The position numbers were made by a program, and so were the translations under genes. DNA of 64,000 nucleotides from Propionispora hippei DSM 15287 (GTDB lineage: Bacteria; Bacillota; Negativicutes; Propionisporales; Propionisporaceae), in assembly GCF_900141835.1 (NCBI RefSeq), contig NZ_FQZD01000004.1, positions 248,001 through 312,000 of the forward strand, in the 5' to 3' direction. The notes under the pieces were generated by a model that was not told the DNA's origin, searched no databases, and worked only from the letters and a program-made list of their open reading frames with translations. Below, piece by piece: positions 10,231 through 19,566 of the stretch; position 1 is the stretch's first letter; every line of letters begins with the position of its first letter.

Positions 10231-12669
10231 ATGAATCGCATAGCTCAAGTGTGTGTTAATTTACCTGCCCGCAATATAGATAAAGTTTTTTCCTATGCGA
10301 TTCCGGAAACACTGCATTTTCTTGATATCGGCTGGCGGGTGGTAGTGCCTTTCGGAAACAGAACCTATGAAGGCTTTATTGTCGCTCTGTCCGCTCTGTC
10401 GGAGGAAACCTCGTTTGAGTATGAAGTAAAACCGATTATGGATGTATTGGATAGCCAAGCTTGGTTTAGTGACAGCATGTTGCAAACAGCCAAGTGGATA
10501 AGCGAGTATTATCTTTGTACCCTAGCCGAGGCTATGCGTCTTTTCATTCCGGGAAAAACCGGCATAAAAAGTGAAAAGCAGTTCGGTATAATTTCCGGCC
10601 TGGAGCAAGCGGCTATGGAACAAATACTGTCCCGCTTACCGCCTCAGCCGCAAGCGGTCTATGACTATCTGAAAAAACATGAACCGGTGGTTCTGTCAAA
10701 GTTGAAAAAAGTCTTCGGTGATTATACGGAGGCCGCCCTGAACGATTTATTAGCTAATAAATTGATTGTTTGTACTACGACGGCAAAGAAGAGATCGGTG
10801 CCCCAGTTTACAACCAGTGTACGGTTGGCAATTCTCCCGGCGGAGGCCGAAATTTACCTGGAAACGTTAGTAGGTAAGCCGGCGCAAAAACGTCTGGTGG
10901 CTTTATTGTTGCAAAAAGAAGAAGTGAAATATAGTGACCTGAGCACGTGGCAGATTACCCGTGACACGGTTAACCGTCTGGTAAAAGCCGGAGTGGCGGA
11001 GAATGTGAAGCAGCAGGTGCTGCGCAACAGCTATTCCGGTATGGGGTTGCGGGAGCAGACTGTCCGTCTGACGCCGGAGCAGCAGCAAACCATTGACCGG
11101 ATCATACCTACTATTGATGAGCAGCAGTACCGTTCTTTCTTATTACATGGAATCACCGGAAGCGGTAAAACCCAAATATATATTGAAGCTGTTGCCGCGG
11201 TGCGGCAGCAAGACCGCCAGGCTATTGTCCTGGTGCCGGAAATTGCTTTAACCGGCCAAATCGTCTCTCGGTTTAAAGAACGGTTCGGTGAAGATGTGGT
11301 TGTAATGCACAGCAAGCTGTCAATCGGGGAACGGCATGATGCCTGGCAGCGTCTGCAAGAGGAAAGCGCCGGTATAGTGATTGGTGCCCGGTCGGCAGTT
11401 TTCTCGCCGGTAACCCGTCTGGGGATTATTGTCATTGATGAAGAGCATGAATTTACTTACAAGCAGGAAGAGCAGCCCCATTATCATACCCGGCAAGTGG
11501 CTGCTAAGCGGGCTGAACTGGAAGGAGCTGTGCTGTTGCTAGGCAGTGCAACCCCCTCTGTGGAAACCTATTATGAAGCTCAGCAGGGCAGGCATATATT
11601 GCTTACCTTGAATAAAAGAATTGATCATTCCCTCCTGCCGGAAGTGCAGATTGTCGACATGCGGGAGGAGTTAGCCCAGGGGCGACGCAGTGTTATTTCA
11701 GCACCGCTGCAGCAATTGCTGGCCGATACGCTGCAACGGCAGGAACAGGCCATTATTTTGCTCAACCGCCGGGGTTATGCAACCTTTGTCTTATGCCGTG
11801 AATGCGGACATATCATAAAATGCAAGCACTGCAGCGTTTCCATGGTCTATCATAATTCCAGCAATATGCTGCGCTGCCATTACTGCCAGGCTAGCTGTCC
11901 GGCACCGGATATTTGCCCTGTCTGTGCAAGCCGGTATATCCGCTATTTTGGCACAGGCACCCAAAAGCTGGAGGAAGAACTGGGAAAAATCTTTCCTCAG
12001 GCCCGGGTCATCCGTATGGATCAGGATTCCACCGGCAGAAAAATGGCTCATGACCGGATTATAACGTCATTCTCACGGGGAGAATATGATATCTTATTAG
12101 GAACACAGATGGTTGCCAAGGGTCACGACATAAAAAATGTAACCGCTGTAGGCATCATATCGGCCGATTCTGCCCTGAATTTGCCTGACTTTCGTTCCGC
12201 TGAGCGGACCTTTTCCCTGCTGACTCAGGCCGCAGGCCGCGCCGGCCGGGGCGATAAAGCCGGGCAGGTGGTTATTCAAACGTATAATCCTGAGCATTAT
12301 GCCATTATGGCCAGTTCTTCCCATAATTACGAAGTTTTTTACAGGCAGGAAATTGAAGCCAGAAAAAGCCTGCAGTATCCACCTTTTAGCGAGTTACTCA
12401 AACTTACTGTCTTTTCTTCTGACGAAAACCAGGCCCGCAGTCAGGCCGAGCACATTGCCCGGCAGTTGGGAAAAGAACTGCCGTATGACCGCCAAACAGA
12501 AATCATAGGACCTTTTGCTGCGCCTATTGCGAAAATTAACAATTCCTACCGCGTTAATATTTTAATAAAATCGAAGGAACTGGCTAATATAAAGTCCCAG
12601 ATAGTGGAACTAAAGCTAAATAGCCGCAACGATGTCCTGCTGGATATTGAACCCTTGAATATACTGTAA
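10231..12669 (+). CDS. priA: Primosomal protein N', replication restart helicase
   Basis: PriA recognises abandoned forks and reloads the replisome. It has the N-terminal DNA-binding domain (CVNLPARNIDKVFSYAIP), Walker A GITGSGKT (Lys313), the DEEH box in VIDEEHE, and the zinc-binding cysteines in CRECGHIIKCKHC and CHYCQASCPAPDICPVC. The TQAAGRAGRG motif VI is intact. I chose ATG 10231; an in-frame ATG at 10195 would lie inside the upstream hairpin. Length 812 residues is normal. It precedes def and fmt, as in Bacillus. Confidence 0.95.
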   Translation: MNRIAQVCVNLPARNIDKVFSYAIPETLHFLDIGWRVVVPFGNRTYEGFIVALSALSEETSFEYEVKPIMDVLDSQAWFSDSMLQTAKWISEYYLCTLAEAMRLFIPGKTGIKSEKQFGIISGLEQAAMEQILSRLPPQPQAVYDYLKKHEPVVLSKLKKVFGDYTEAALNDLLANKLIVCTTTAKKRSVPQFTTSVRLAILPAEAEIYLETLVGKPAQKRLVALLLQKEEVKYSDLSTWQITRDTVNRLVKAGVAENVKQQVLRNSYSGMGLREQTVRLTPEQQQTIDRIIPTIDEQQYRSFLLHGITGSGKTQIYIEAVAAVRQQDRQAIVLVPEIALTGQIVSRFKERFGEDVVVMHSKLSIGERHDAWQRLQEESAGIVIGARSAVFSPVTRLGIIVIDEEHEFTYKQEEQPHYHTRQVAAKRAELEGAVLLLGSATPSVETYYEAQQGRHILLTLNKRIDHSLLPEVQIVDMREELAQGRRSVISAPLQQLLADTLQRQEQAIILLNRRGYATFVLCRECGHIIKCKHCSVSMVYHNSSNMLRCHYCQASCPAPDICPVCASRYIRYFGTGTQKLEEELGKIFPQARVIRMDQDSTGRKMAHDRIITSFSRGEYDILLGTQMVAKGHDIKNVTAVGIISADSALNLPDFRSAERTFSLLTQAAGRAGRGDKAGQVVIQTYNPEHYAIMASSSHNYEVFYRQEIEARKSLQYPPFSELLKLTVFSSDENQARSQAEHIARQLGKELPYDRQTEIIGPFAAPIAKINNSYRVNILIKSKELANIKSQIVELKLNSRNDVLLDIEPLNIL

Positions 12670-12780
12670 GAGGCGAAACCTGGAAAGTCATTAGGTAACT
12701 CATAGATTTTCGTAAACTTTTGTGTTAGAATTTGGACATAATATGGACAGTTAAAATCAATGGAATGGGGAGGATGCATC

Positions 12781-13239
12781 ATGGCAATATTGGATATAAA
12801 AAAAGCCGGCGATGAAGTGTTGAAACAACTTGCGGAACCGGTTGTTAAAATAGATCGTAAGATTAAGCAATTGCTGGATAATATGGCGGATACCATGTAT
12901 TCGGCCGATGGGGTTGGCCTGGCAGCGCCGCAGGTGGGCATATCACTTAGAGTTATTGTTGTTGACATTGGTGAAGGCTTGGTTGAGCTAATCAATCCGG
13001 TTATCATCAGTCACGAGGACCTGGAGGTTGGCACTGAAGGCTGTTTAAGTATTCCCGGTGTATTTGGCGAAGTGGAGCGTTACGCCAAGGTTACTGTGGA
13101 GGGACTCAACCGTCATGGGAAGACCGTTACTATTGAAGGAACCGGTTTTTTTGCCAGAGCATTGCAGCATGAAATTGATCATCTGGAAGGCGTGCTGTTT
13201 ATTGAACGGGCAAAAACCATTTATAAGGGGCAAAAGTGA
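12781..13239 (+). CDS. def: Peptide deformylase
   Basis: Def removes the formyl group from N-terminal fMet. All three metal-site motifs are present: GVGLAAPQVG (from residue 44), EGCLS with Cys88, and HEIDH with His130, Glu131 and His134. Length 152 residues fits a type 1 enzyme. The start is the ATG at 12781 behind GGGGAGG; an upstream in-frame ATG would include that site. Its stop codon overlaps the fmt start, so the two are probably translationally coupled. Confidence 0.96.
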   Translation: MAILDIKKAGDEVLKQLAEPVVKIDRKIKQLLDNMADTMYSADGVGLAAPQVGISLRVIVVDIGEGLVELINPVIISHEDLEVGTEGCLSIPGVFGEVERYAKVTVEGLNRHGKTVTIEGTGFFARALQHEIDHLEGVLFIERAKTIYKGQK

Positions 13240-14177
13240 TGACCAAGCTGCGTATTGTTTTTATGGGAACGCCTGATTTTGCCGTGCCTTGTTTGGAAAC
13301 ATTACAGGGCGGTCCTCATGAGGTGATTGGCGTAGTTACTCAGCCGGACAGACCTAAGGGCCGGGGGCAGAAATTTACGGCTTCACCGGTGAAGGAGACC
13401 GCCTTGGCTCACAACATACCGGTATTTCAGCCGGAAAAAATTAAGACGGAAGCGGCAGTAGAAGCTTTAAGAGCCTGGAACCCGGACCTGATTGTTGTAG
13501 TTGCTTTTGGCCAGCTTTTGTCACCGGTTATTTTAAAGCTGCCTCCACTGGGCTGCATCAATGTGCATGCTTCTTTATTGCCCTGTTACCGGGGAGCGGC
13601 GCCCATTCACTGGGCGGTGATCAATGGGGAAAATAAATCGGGTGTTACCACCATGTATATGGATGAGGGAATGGACACCGGGGATATGTTACTTAAAGAA
13701 GAAGTACTGATTGGCAGAGAAGAGACAACCGGGCAGTTATACGAGAAACTTAAACATGTCGGGGCCGCTTTATTAGCCCAGTCTGTTCAGTTGCTGATAG
13801 AAAATAGAGCTCCCCGTATCCCGCAGGATCATGTTAAAGCGACTCATGCGCCGATGCTGTCGAGGCAAACCGAAAGAATTGACTGGACCTGTCCGGCAGA
13901 GGCTATTCACAACTTGGTCAGAGGGTTAAATCCCTGGCCGGGATCCTTTGCTTTCCATCGGGGAAAGCTAGTGAAAATTTGGCGGACTCAAGTTGTGAAC
14001 GGTAATTTTAGCGGACAACCGGGGCGGATCAGTAAGATTAACGAAGATTCTTTTGTTGTTGAAACTGGAAAAGGCATGCTGGAAATTTATGAATTGCAGC
14101 CGGAAAGTAAGCGACGCATGAACAGTCGTGAATATATTACGGGATATTCTCCTGCCATAGGGGAAAAAATGGAGTAG
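13239..14177 (+). CDS. fmt: Methionyl-tRNA formyltransferase
   Basis: Fmt formylates initiator Met-tRNA with 10-formyl-THF, providing the substrate later removed by Def. Motifs include RIVFMGTPDFAVP at the N terminus, the HASLLPCYRGAAPIHWA formyl-binding loop and GMDTGDML. The ATG overlaps the def stop by one base; a GTG one codon earlier is possible. About 312 residues, normal length. Confidence 0.95.
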   Translation: MTKLRIVFMGTPDFAVPCLETLQGGPHEVIGVVTQPDRPKGRGQKFTASPVKETALAHNIPVFQPEKIKTEAAVEALRAWNPDLIVVVAFGQLLSPVILKLPPLGCINVHASLLPCYRGAAPIHWAVINGENKSGVTTMYMDEGMDTGDMLLKEEVLIGREETTGQLYEKLKHVGAALLAQSVQLLIENRAPRIPQDHVKATHAPMLSRQTERIDWTCPAEAIHNLVRGLNPWPGSFAFHRGKLVKIWRTQVVNGNFSGQPGRISKINEDSFVVETGKGMLEIYELQPESKRRMNSREYITGYSPAIGEKME

Positions 14178-14189
14178 GGGGTGAAGGTT

Positions 14190-14951
14190 ATGATCGGGGT
14201 CATTCCTCGTCCTAAAAAACGTCTTTTTTTGGCGCTTATTCTTGCCAGTTTGCTAATTGCCGCTTTATCTATTTATGGGCTATGGATGGTTAGTTTTCCG
14301 GGACTGGCTCTCATCAGTGAACATTTGCCCGTTATTCTCGGCGGCTTGCTGGCGCTTGCCATCTTCTTAGTTGCCTGCGGAGTAGGCGGCATTATTCTGG
14401 CTATTCTGGGCTTGCCGACGTTGTCCATATTTCAGGGCTACGCATGGTCGGCAATCAATCTGTTGTTTCCTGTTGCCATTCGTATCGGGAAACTGCTGGA
14501 TTTTGAAAAAGAGCGGGTGGAACGTTCTTTCATTGAAGTCAGCAATTATTTAATCAAGAAAAAGCATATACGGGTCAAGCCGGAACGGCTGCTCATCCTC
14601 ACGCCGCATTGTATTCAACAAGAGTCTTGCCCGCATAAGATAACCCGCGATGTGGCCAATTGCCGCTCCTGTGGAATGTGCCAGGTCGGTGATTTGCTCA
14701 GGCTGCAAAAAAAATATGGAGTTCATGTAGCTATTGTTACCGGCGGGACGCTGGCAAGAAAAGTTATAAAAACTTTGCGTCCCCAGGCCGTGCTGGCTAT
14801 CGCCTGTGAACGGGATCTGACAAGCGGGATTCAGGATGTGTTCCCGCTGCCGGTTATCGGGATTTTGAATCAGCGTCCCTGCGGACCTTGCTGCAATACG
14901 CGAATTAATGTGGAGGAAGTGGAAGAAGCGCTCCGCAGCTTTATCGCGTAA
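14190..14951 (+). CDS. DUF116 family membrane protein with Cys-rich domain
   Basis: The first 110 residues hold two hydrophobic segments (about 10-32 and 38-70) and a third near 80, so the protein is probably anchored in the membrane. The C-terminal half is rich in cysteines: TPHCIQQESCPH, CRSCGMCQ and QRPCGPCCNTR. This pattern is typical of DUF116, and could bind a metal or Fe-S cluster. The function is unknown. The start is ATG 14190 behind AGGGGGTGA; a GTG at 14181 is part of that site. It lies tightly between fmt and rsmB, a position also common in clostridia. Confidence 0.82.
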   Translation: MIGVIPRPKKRLFLALILASLLIAALSIYGLWMVSFPGLALISEHLPVILGGLLALAIFLVACGVGGIILAILGLPTLSIFQGYAWSAINLLFPVAIRIGKLLDFEKERVERSFIEVSNYLIKKKHIRVKPERLLILTPHCIQQESCPHKITRDVANCRSCGMCQVGDLLRLQKKYGVHVAIVTGGTLARKVIKTLRPQAVLAIACERDLTSGIQDVFPLPVIGILNQRPCGPCCNTRINVEEVEEALRSFIA

Positions 14952-14990
14952 GAATAAATAATAATTAATTCTTTAAAAGTGGTGATACGA

Positions 14991-16322
14991 TTGGATGCAA
15001 GAGAAGTCGCACTAAAAATTATCAATACGATTGATACCAATGCGGCATATGCTAACATTGCCCTGGCAAAAGAACTGGGGGCGCAACCGCTTTCCGACCA
15101 GGATCGCCGCTTTGTGACCGAACTGGTTTACGGAACTGTGAAAGCAGGGGCCACACTGGACTGGATTCTTGAACATTATCTCAGCCGTTCCTTGAAGAAG
15201 GTAGCCCCTGTTATCCGTAATATTCTACGCCTGGGGGTGTACCAGCTATTTTTTCTTTCCAAGGTTCCCGCCTCGGCAGCCTGCAATCAGGCAGTGGAGT
15301 TAACTAAAAAATATGGTCATGCCGGCACTGTCAAGTTTGTCAACGCAGTACTGAGAAATGCTGCAAGAAGTCCAGAAAAGGTAGTATATCCGGATATGCA
15401 GGACGATCCGGTACGCTCTCTGGCGTTGCGGTATTTTCATCCCGATTGGATTGTAAAACGTTGGATTGAACGTCTTGGTCCGGAGGAGGCTGAGTCGTTG
15501 TGTCGGATTAACAATGCTACCCCGCCTTTGTCATTGCGGACAAATACATTGAAAATAAGCCGCGATAAACTGCTGACTGTTCTGGTGGAAGAAGGGGTGG
15601 AATGCGAAGCTTCTCAGTGGACGCCGGAAGGGATTCTTTGCTACGGTCATCCTGCGCTCGGTTCATTGCAGTCCCTGCAACAGGGATTGTTTCAGATCCA
15701 GGATGAAAGCTCCATGCTGGTAGCTCATGTAGTGGCGCCGCAGGCCGGAGAGTTGATTTTGGATGTTTGCAGTGCACCGGGGGGCAAAAGCACTCATATG
15801 GCAGCACTGATGAATAATCAGGGACGTATTGTGGCGGTGGATGTGCATGAGCACAAGCTGGTTTTGGTGGAAGAAAATGCAGCGCGGCTGGGTATTGGCA
15901 TGATAGAAACCAGAGTGTTGGATGCCACGAAGATCGGAGACTTGTATGCCGGGCAGGCCGACCGTGTATTGGTGGATGCTCCCTGCTCCGGTCTGGGGGT
16001 TTTGCGCCGCAAGCCTGATGCCAGATGGCGAAAAAGCCCGGTCATGTTCAGAGAACTGCCTGAACTGCAATTGCAAATATTGCATAGTGCCGCTTGCTGT
16101 GTAAGGGCAGGCGGGATATTGGTTTACAGTACCTGCACTACCGAGCCGGAAGAAAATACGCAAGTCGTTGACGCTTTTTTGCGGAGCCATCCTGAATTTG
16201 TACTGGAAAAAACGGGAGACTATTTACCACAGCCCCGCAGCGATCAGCAAACTGTTCAGTTATGGCCCCAGCGGGATCAGGTAGATGGATTTTTTATTGC
16301 ACGAATGAAGAGAGTAAGGTAG
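14991..16322 (+). CDS. rsmB: 16S rRNA (cytosine-967-C5)-methyltransferase
   Basis: RsmB methylates C967 of 16S rRNA using SAM. The N-terminal third is a NusB-like RNA-binding domain (AREVALKIINTIDT onward). The catalytic domain has the SAM loop DVCSAPGGKSTHMA, the substrate motif DAPCSGLG and the catalytic Cys in YSTCTTEPEEN. The start is uncertain: TTG 14991 fits a GGTGAT site, but in-frame GTG codons at 14979 and 14982 are alternatives. About 443 residues, normal. It is followed directly by rlmN. Confidence 0.93.
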   Translation: MDAREVALKIINTIDTNAAYANIALAKELGAQPLSDQDRRFVTELVYGTVKAGATLDWILEHYLSRSLKKVAPVIRNILRLGVYQLFFLSKVPASAACNQAVELTKKYGHAGTVKFVNAVLRNAARSPEKVVYPDMQDDPVRSLALRYFHPDWIVKRWIERLGPEEAESLCRINNATPPLSLRTNTLKISRDKLLTVLVEEGVECEASQWTPEGILCYGHPALGSLQSLQQGLFQIQDESSMLVAHVVAPQAGELILDVCSAPGGKSTHMAALMNNQGRIVAVDVHEHKLVLVEENAARLGIGMIETRVLDATKIGDLYAGQADRVLVDAPCSGLGVLRRKPDARWRKSPVMFRELPELQLQILHSAACCVRAGGILVYSTCTTEPEENTQVVDAFLRSHPEFVLEKTGDYLPQPRSDQQTVQLWPQRDQVDGFFIARMKRVR

Positions 16323-16331
16323 GTGGTAGCA

Positions 16332-17375
16332 GTGAAAGTGGCCTTACTGGGGTTGTTTGTTCAGGAAATTTCTGCTGTCATTAAACCTTATGGCTTGCCG
16401 GCCTATCGTGCCTCGCAGCTTGTCAACTGGATATACAAGCAGTATGTAACCGATTTTTCCGCCATGATCAACCTGCCTAAGTCTATGCGAACCTTGCTGG
16501 CGGAGCACTTTACCGTAAAGGAATATGAGTTGCAGGCGGTCTGGCAGTCGGAAGATGGAAGGACAAGCAAATATTTGCTCCGTTTTCCCGATCAGTCTGC
16601 TGTGGAAACAGTACTTATGCGTCAGCCCTATGGCAATAGCGTGTGTGTGTCTACCCAGGTTGGCTGTGCCATGGGCTGTGTTTTTTGTGCTTCTACCTTG
16701 CAGGGGATGACCAGAAACTTAACTTGCGGCGAAATTATGGCGCAGGTTTTGCATATTGAGTCTCTTCTTGCGCAGGAGGGACAGAAAGTAGACAGCATTG
16801 TTATTATGGGAATGGGTGAGCCGTTGGCTAATTACGAAAATGTGGTCAAGTTTATTCGTTTGTGTCATGAGGAGTATGGGTTGCATTTGAGTTATCGCAG
16901 CATCACGCTTTCCACTTCGGGCCTGGTGCCGGAAATAGATCGGTTGGCGCAAGAAGGGTTGCCAATTACTCTGTCGATCTCGTTACATGCTGCGAATGAT
17001 GAAAGCCGATCGGCACTTATGCCTGTAAATAAACGATATCCTATCGCTGGCCTGTTAGCTGCGGGAGACCGTTATGCTGCACAGACAGGAAGACGGGTCA
17101 CCTATGAGTATACTTTGATTGCGGAGCGTAATGACCGTGTTAGTGATGCTGAGGAATTGGCAAAGCTGCTCCGGGGACGGTTGGCCAATGTTAATTTAAT
17201 TCCAGTCAATCCGGTAACGGAAAGAGGGCTCTTGCGGCCAGGAGCGGAGGCAATCAAGAGGTTTGAACAAACGCTGCTTGCCCGCAACATCAATGTTACC
17301 GTTCGCCGGGAAATGGGAGCGGATATTCAGGCGGCTTGCGGACAGCTTAGGAAAGAGCATTTGGAGAATCACTGA
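16332..17375 (+). CDS. rlmN: Dual-specificity rRNA/tRNA adenine-C2 methyltransferase (radical SAM)
   Basis: RlmN methylates A2503 of 23S rRNA and A37 of some tRNAs. The radical-SAM cluster motif is GCAMGCVFC (Cys112, Cys116, Cys119), preceded by SVCVSTQVG and followed by VIMGMGEPLANY. The methyl-carrying Cys is in the C-terminal part near AACGQLRKEH. GTG 16332 is chosen behind GGTAGGTGG; a GTG at 16323 directly abuts the rsmB stop. The last codons and the stop lie within repeat R2-A, so the natural C terminus may have been trimmed or replaced by the insertion. Confidence 0.95.
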   Translation: MKVALLGLFVQEISAVIKPYGLPAYRASQLVNWIYKQYVTDFSAMINLPKSMRTLLAEHFTVKEYELQAVWQSEDGRTSKYLLRFPDQSAVETVLMRQPYGNSVCVSTQVGCAMGCVFCASTLQGMTRNLTCGEIMAQVLHIESLLAQEGQKVDSIVIMGMGEPLANYENVVKFIRLCHEEYGLHLSYRSITLSTSGLVPEIDRLAQEGLPITLSISLHAANDESRSALMPVNKRYPIAGLLAAGDRYAAQTGRRVTYEYTLIAERNDRVSDAEELAKLLRGRLANVNLIPVNPVTERGLLRPGAEAIKRFEQTLLARNINVTVRREMGADIQAACGQLRKEHLENH

Positions 17376-17523
17376 TTTATTCATATCGCTTGTCCCTGAC
17401 GAATCTTTTTCTGCCTGGCTGCGTCAGCAAAGCTTAAAATAGTCATTGTCCTCTAGATTTTACTTTCTTGCCTGGCGGGAAATCTCCCGCCAGACTGACC
17501 GTTGATTACATTAGCGATTCATT
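17363..17523 (+). repeat. Dispersed intergenic element R2, copy A (about 160 bp)
   Basis: The left end AATCACTGATTTATTC matches copy B (AGTCACTGATTTATTCG at 34806), and the right end has TTAGCGATTC where B has ATCAGCGATTCCC. Internally it shares TCTTTTTC, GCGTCAGCAAAGCTT (B: CGTCAGCAAAGCTT) and the 15-mer TTTTACTTTCTTGCC with copy C. It also contains a 9-bp hairpin CTGGCGGGA/TCCCGCCAG. It overlaps the last four codons and stop of rlmN. Confidence 0.75.
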
Positions 17524-17537
17524 AGAAAAACAGGCTA

Positions 17538-17559
17538 AAGGCGGTTAACGCCTTTTTTT
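17538..17559 (+). terminator. Rho-independent terminator after rlmN/R2-A
   Basis: AAGGCG and CGCCTT pair around a GTTAA loop and run into seven T residues. It separates the priA-rlmN transcript from the promoter of the FHA/PP2C/PknB block. Confidence 0.75.
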
Positions 17560-17577
17560 GCGTGATAATGCTTATTT

Positions 17578-17606
17578 TTGACTATACTGGAAATATAGCG
17601 TATAAT
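17578..17606 (+). promoter_or_regulatory. sigma-A promoter for the FHA-PP2C-RodA-PbpA-PknB operon
   Basis: TTGACT (17578-17583) and TATAAT (17601-17606) are spaced by 17 bases, near-consensus, and lie 28 bases before the first start codon of the block. Confidence 0.85.
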
Positions 17607-17634
17607 ACAGCTATAAGAATTTGGAGTGTATAAT

Positions 17635-18396
17635 ATGGGAATAAGATTTGTCCGCAGTCTGGAAGATTTATTTGAAAAATGTATAGAAGGCTTTTTGAAT
17701 AAGAAAATCGCAGGAGAACTGCAGCCTGTAGAAATTGCCAAACAACTGTTCAGGGCCATGGAAGATGCTCGCTCTATTAGCGTAGACCATATTTATGTTC
17801 CCAATGGCTATGTAGTTTATGTAAGTAAACAAGACTGTGACCGAATGTTGCCGTATCAGGAGACTATTTGCGCTGAACTGGCAAACTATCTGAATGAACA
17901 GGCGTCACGAAGGGGATTTACGCTGGTGGGAAATCCTCTTATTAGTATGGAACCGGATGAGACGTTGTCTCAGGGGAATATTCGGGTTACAGCTAAATAC
18001 ACTGAACCGTTGATGGAAATGCCGGCAGGTGGCAGTGAGGAAAGCGAACTGTCTGATACGCGTGTATTTACTAAGTTAAATCCCGCTGCCAACAAGCAGG
18101 AAGGCAGGCTAGCCGTATTGCAGGTGGTGGAAGGCGTTGATGAAGGCAAGAGTCTTGAAATCGGCAAGCGGAGAATCAATCTTGGCCGGCGTGAGGGTAA
18201 TGAGTTGACTTTAACGGATATGAATACGTCACGGTTGCACTCTTATATTATCTATGAAGATAACAGTCATATCCTGCATGATGCGAATAGCTTGAATGGA
18301 TTATATGTGAATGGCCAGCGGGTCAGCCGCAAAGTTTTGCGCTCCGGAGACGAAATAAAACTGGGAAATACGGTCATTGTATATGAGGTGAAGTAG
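17635..18396 (+). CDS. FhaA-like protein: DUF3662 plus C-terminal FHA domain
   Basis: The N-terminal 110 residues (RSLEDLFEKCIEGFLNKK, then LQPVEIAKQLFRAMED) match the DUF3662 domain of mycobacterial FhaA. A linker of about 45 residues leads to an FHA domain from about 165, with LGRREGNELTL, SRLHSYI and SLNGLYVNG, i.e. the phosphothreonine-binding Arg, Ser and Asn are present. FhaA-type proteins are substrates and readers of PknB and affect cell-wall synthesis. It is the first gene after a strong promoter. ATG 17635 follows a GGAG site by 8 bases. Confidence 0.88.
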   Translation: MGIRFVRSLEDLFEKCIEGFLNKKIAGELQPVEIAKQLFRAMEDARSISVDHIYVPNGYVVYVSKQDCDRMLPYQETICAELANYLNEQASRRGFTLVGNPLISMEPDETLSQGNIRVTAKYTEPLMEMPAGGSEESELSDTRVFTKLNPAANKQEGRLAVLQVVEGVDEGKSLEIGKRRINLGRREGNELTLTDMNTSRLHSYIIYEDNSHILHDANSLNGLYVNGQRVSRKVLRSGDEIKLGNTVIVYEVK

Positions 18397-18397
18397 C

Positions 18398-18835
18398 TTG
18401 CCGGAAAAACTTGTTTTAGTGAATGCGGTTAGTATAGCTCTACAATACAGTCTCTTGGTGTTTATATACCTTTTTTTATATTTTGCAATAAAATATATGT
18501 ATACCGACCTTACGGGAAAAGCTTTTTTTACAAACGACAAAAAGGCCCGGCTTATCCTTCTTGACAACGGTGGATTGCATTTTCCTCGTTCGGAGTTTTA
18601 CTTGCAGGAAACCTTTACGATTGGGCGGAATGAGCATAGCAATATTGTTATCAAAGATACGGTTGTATCTCATGACCATGCGTGTATTGCCGTACAGAAG
18701 GACGATTATTGGTTAGCTGATTTGAACAGTACCAATGGCACATTTTTAAATGACCGTCCTGTTAAGGGAGAAATCTCGCTAAAAGACGGCGACATAGTAA
18801 GGATTGGGACAGTGAGTTTTAAGTTTGAGAGGTGA
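18398..18835 (+). CDS. Membrane-anchored FHA-domain protein (FhaB/FipA-like)
   Basis: The 145-residue protein has one N-terminal membrane helix (about residues 9-30) and a cytoplasmic FHA domain from about residue 65: FTIGRNEHSNIVI, VVSHDHACI, LNSTNGTFLND. This is the layout of actinobacterial FhaB/FipA. It probably recruits phosphorylated PknB or wall-synthesis partners to the membrane. The start is TTG 18398 behind GAGGTGA that lies in the end of the preceding gene; the spacing to the upstream stop is one base, so the pair is coupled. Confidence 0.85.
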   Translation: MPEKLVLVNAVSIALQYSLLVFIYLFLYFAIKYMYTDLTGKAFFTNDKKARLILLDNGGLHFPRSEFYLQETFTIGRNEHSNIVIKDTVVSHDHACIAVQKDDYWLADLNSTNGTFLNDRPVKGEISLKDGDIVRIGTVSFKFER

Positions 18836-18840
18836 TCGGT

Positions 18841-19566
18841 TTGTTAGCCAGTGTGAAGTCAGATATCGGCCGGATGAGAGAAATCAATGAAGATAGCTAT
18901 GCCTTTCACCCTCCCTATTTATTTGCTGTGGCAGACGGTATGGGTGGACATGCGGCAGGTGAAGTTGCCAGCGGGCTGGCTATTAGGGCTTTGCTGGAAA
19001 AAGTGGAGGCAGGATATGGGAAAATTCCTTTGCAAAATTTGATGGAAGACGCCATTTCCCATGCCAATGAACTAATTTACCAGGTTTCTCTAAGTAAACC
19101 GGAATATCTGGGAATGGGGACTACGCTGACGGCAGTCTATGTGGAGGCAGATACCGTTTACTGGAGTCATGTCGGCGACAGCCGGTTATACTTGTTTCAA
19201 AAAGACAATATGCTGCAAATTACCAGTGATCACTCGCTGGTTTGGGAGTTGTTTCTCAATGGCAATATAACCAGAGACGAAATGCAGACCCATCCCCAGC
19301 GTAATATGCTTACCAGGGCGGTTGGCACTAGTTCTGACATTAAAATTGACAGCGGTGTGTTTCAATGGAAACCGGGGGATCATTTATTGCTCTGTACCGA
19401 TGGCTTGACTAATATGCTTAGTGAGCAGGACATTCTTCAGATTTTAGCTGTAAATAGTGTTGCCGTTGAAGGCCAAAAGGTTGTGGATAACCTGATCGAT
19501 AAGGCCAATGAGGCAGGCGGCATGGATAATATAACGGCCATTTGGCTGCAATATGGTGATGTATAA
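18841..19566 (+). CDS. prpC: PP2C-type Ser/Thr protein phosphatase
   Basis: This cytoplasmic phosphatase counteracts the PknB kinase encoded four genes later. Metal-binding motifs are intact: VKSDIGRMREINEDSY, VADGMGGHAAGE, HVGDSRLYLF, LLLCTDGLTNML and GGMDNITAI. About 241 residues, the usual size of the Stp/PrpC catalytic core. TTG 18841 is preferred, five bases after GAGAGGTGA; GTG 18832 would lie in that site. Its stop overlaps the next start. Confidence 0.93.
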   Translation: MLASVKSDIGRMREINEDSYAFHPPYLFAVADGMGGHAAGEVASGLAIRALLEKVEAGYGKIPLQNLMEDAISHANELIYQVSLSKPEYLGMGTTLTAVYVEADTVYWSHVGDSRLYLFQKDNMLQITSDHSLVWELFLNGNITRDEMQTHPQRNMLTRAVGTSSDIKIDSGVFQWKPGDHLLLCTDGLTNMLSEQDILQILAVNSVAVEGQKVVDNLIDKANEAGGMDNITAIWLQYGDV

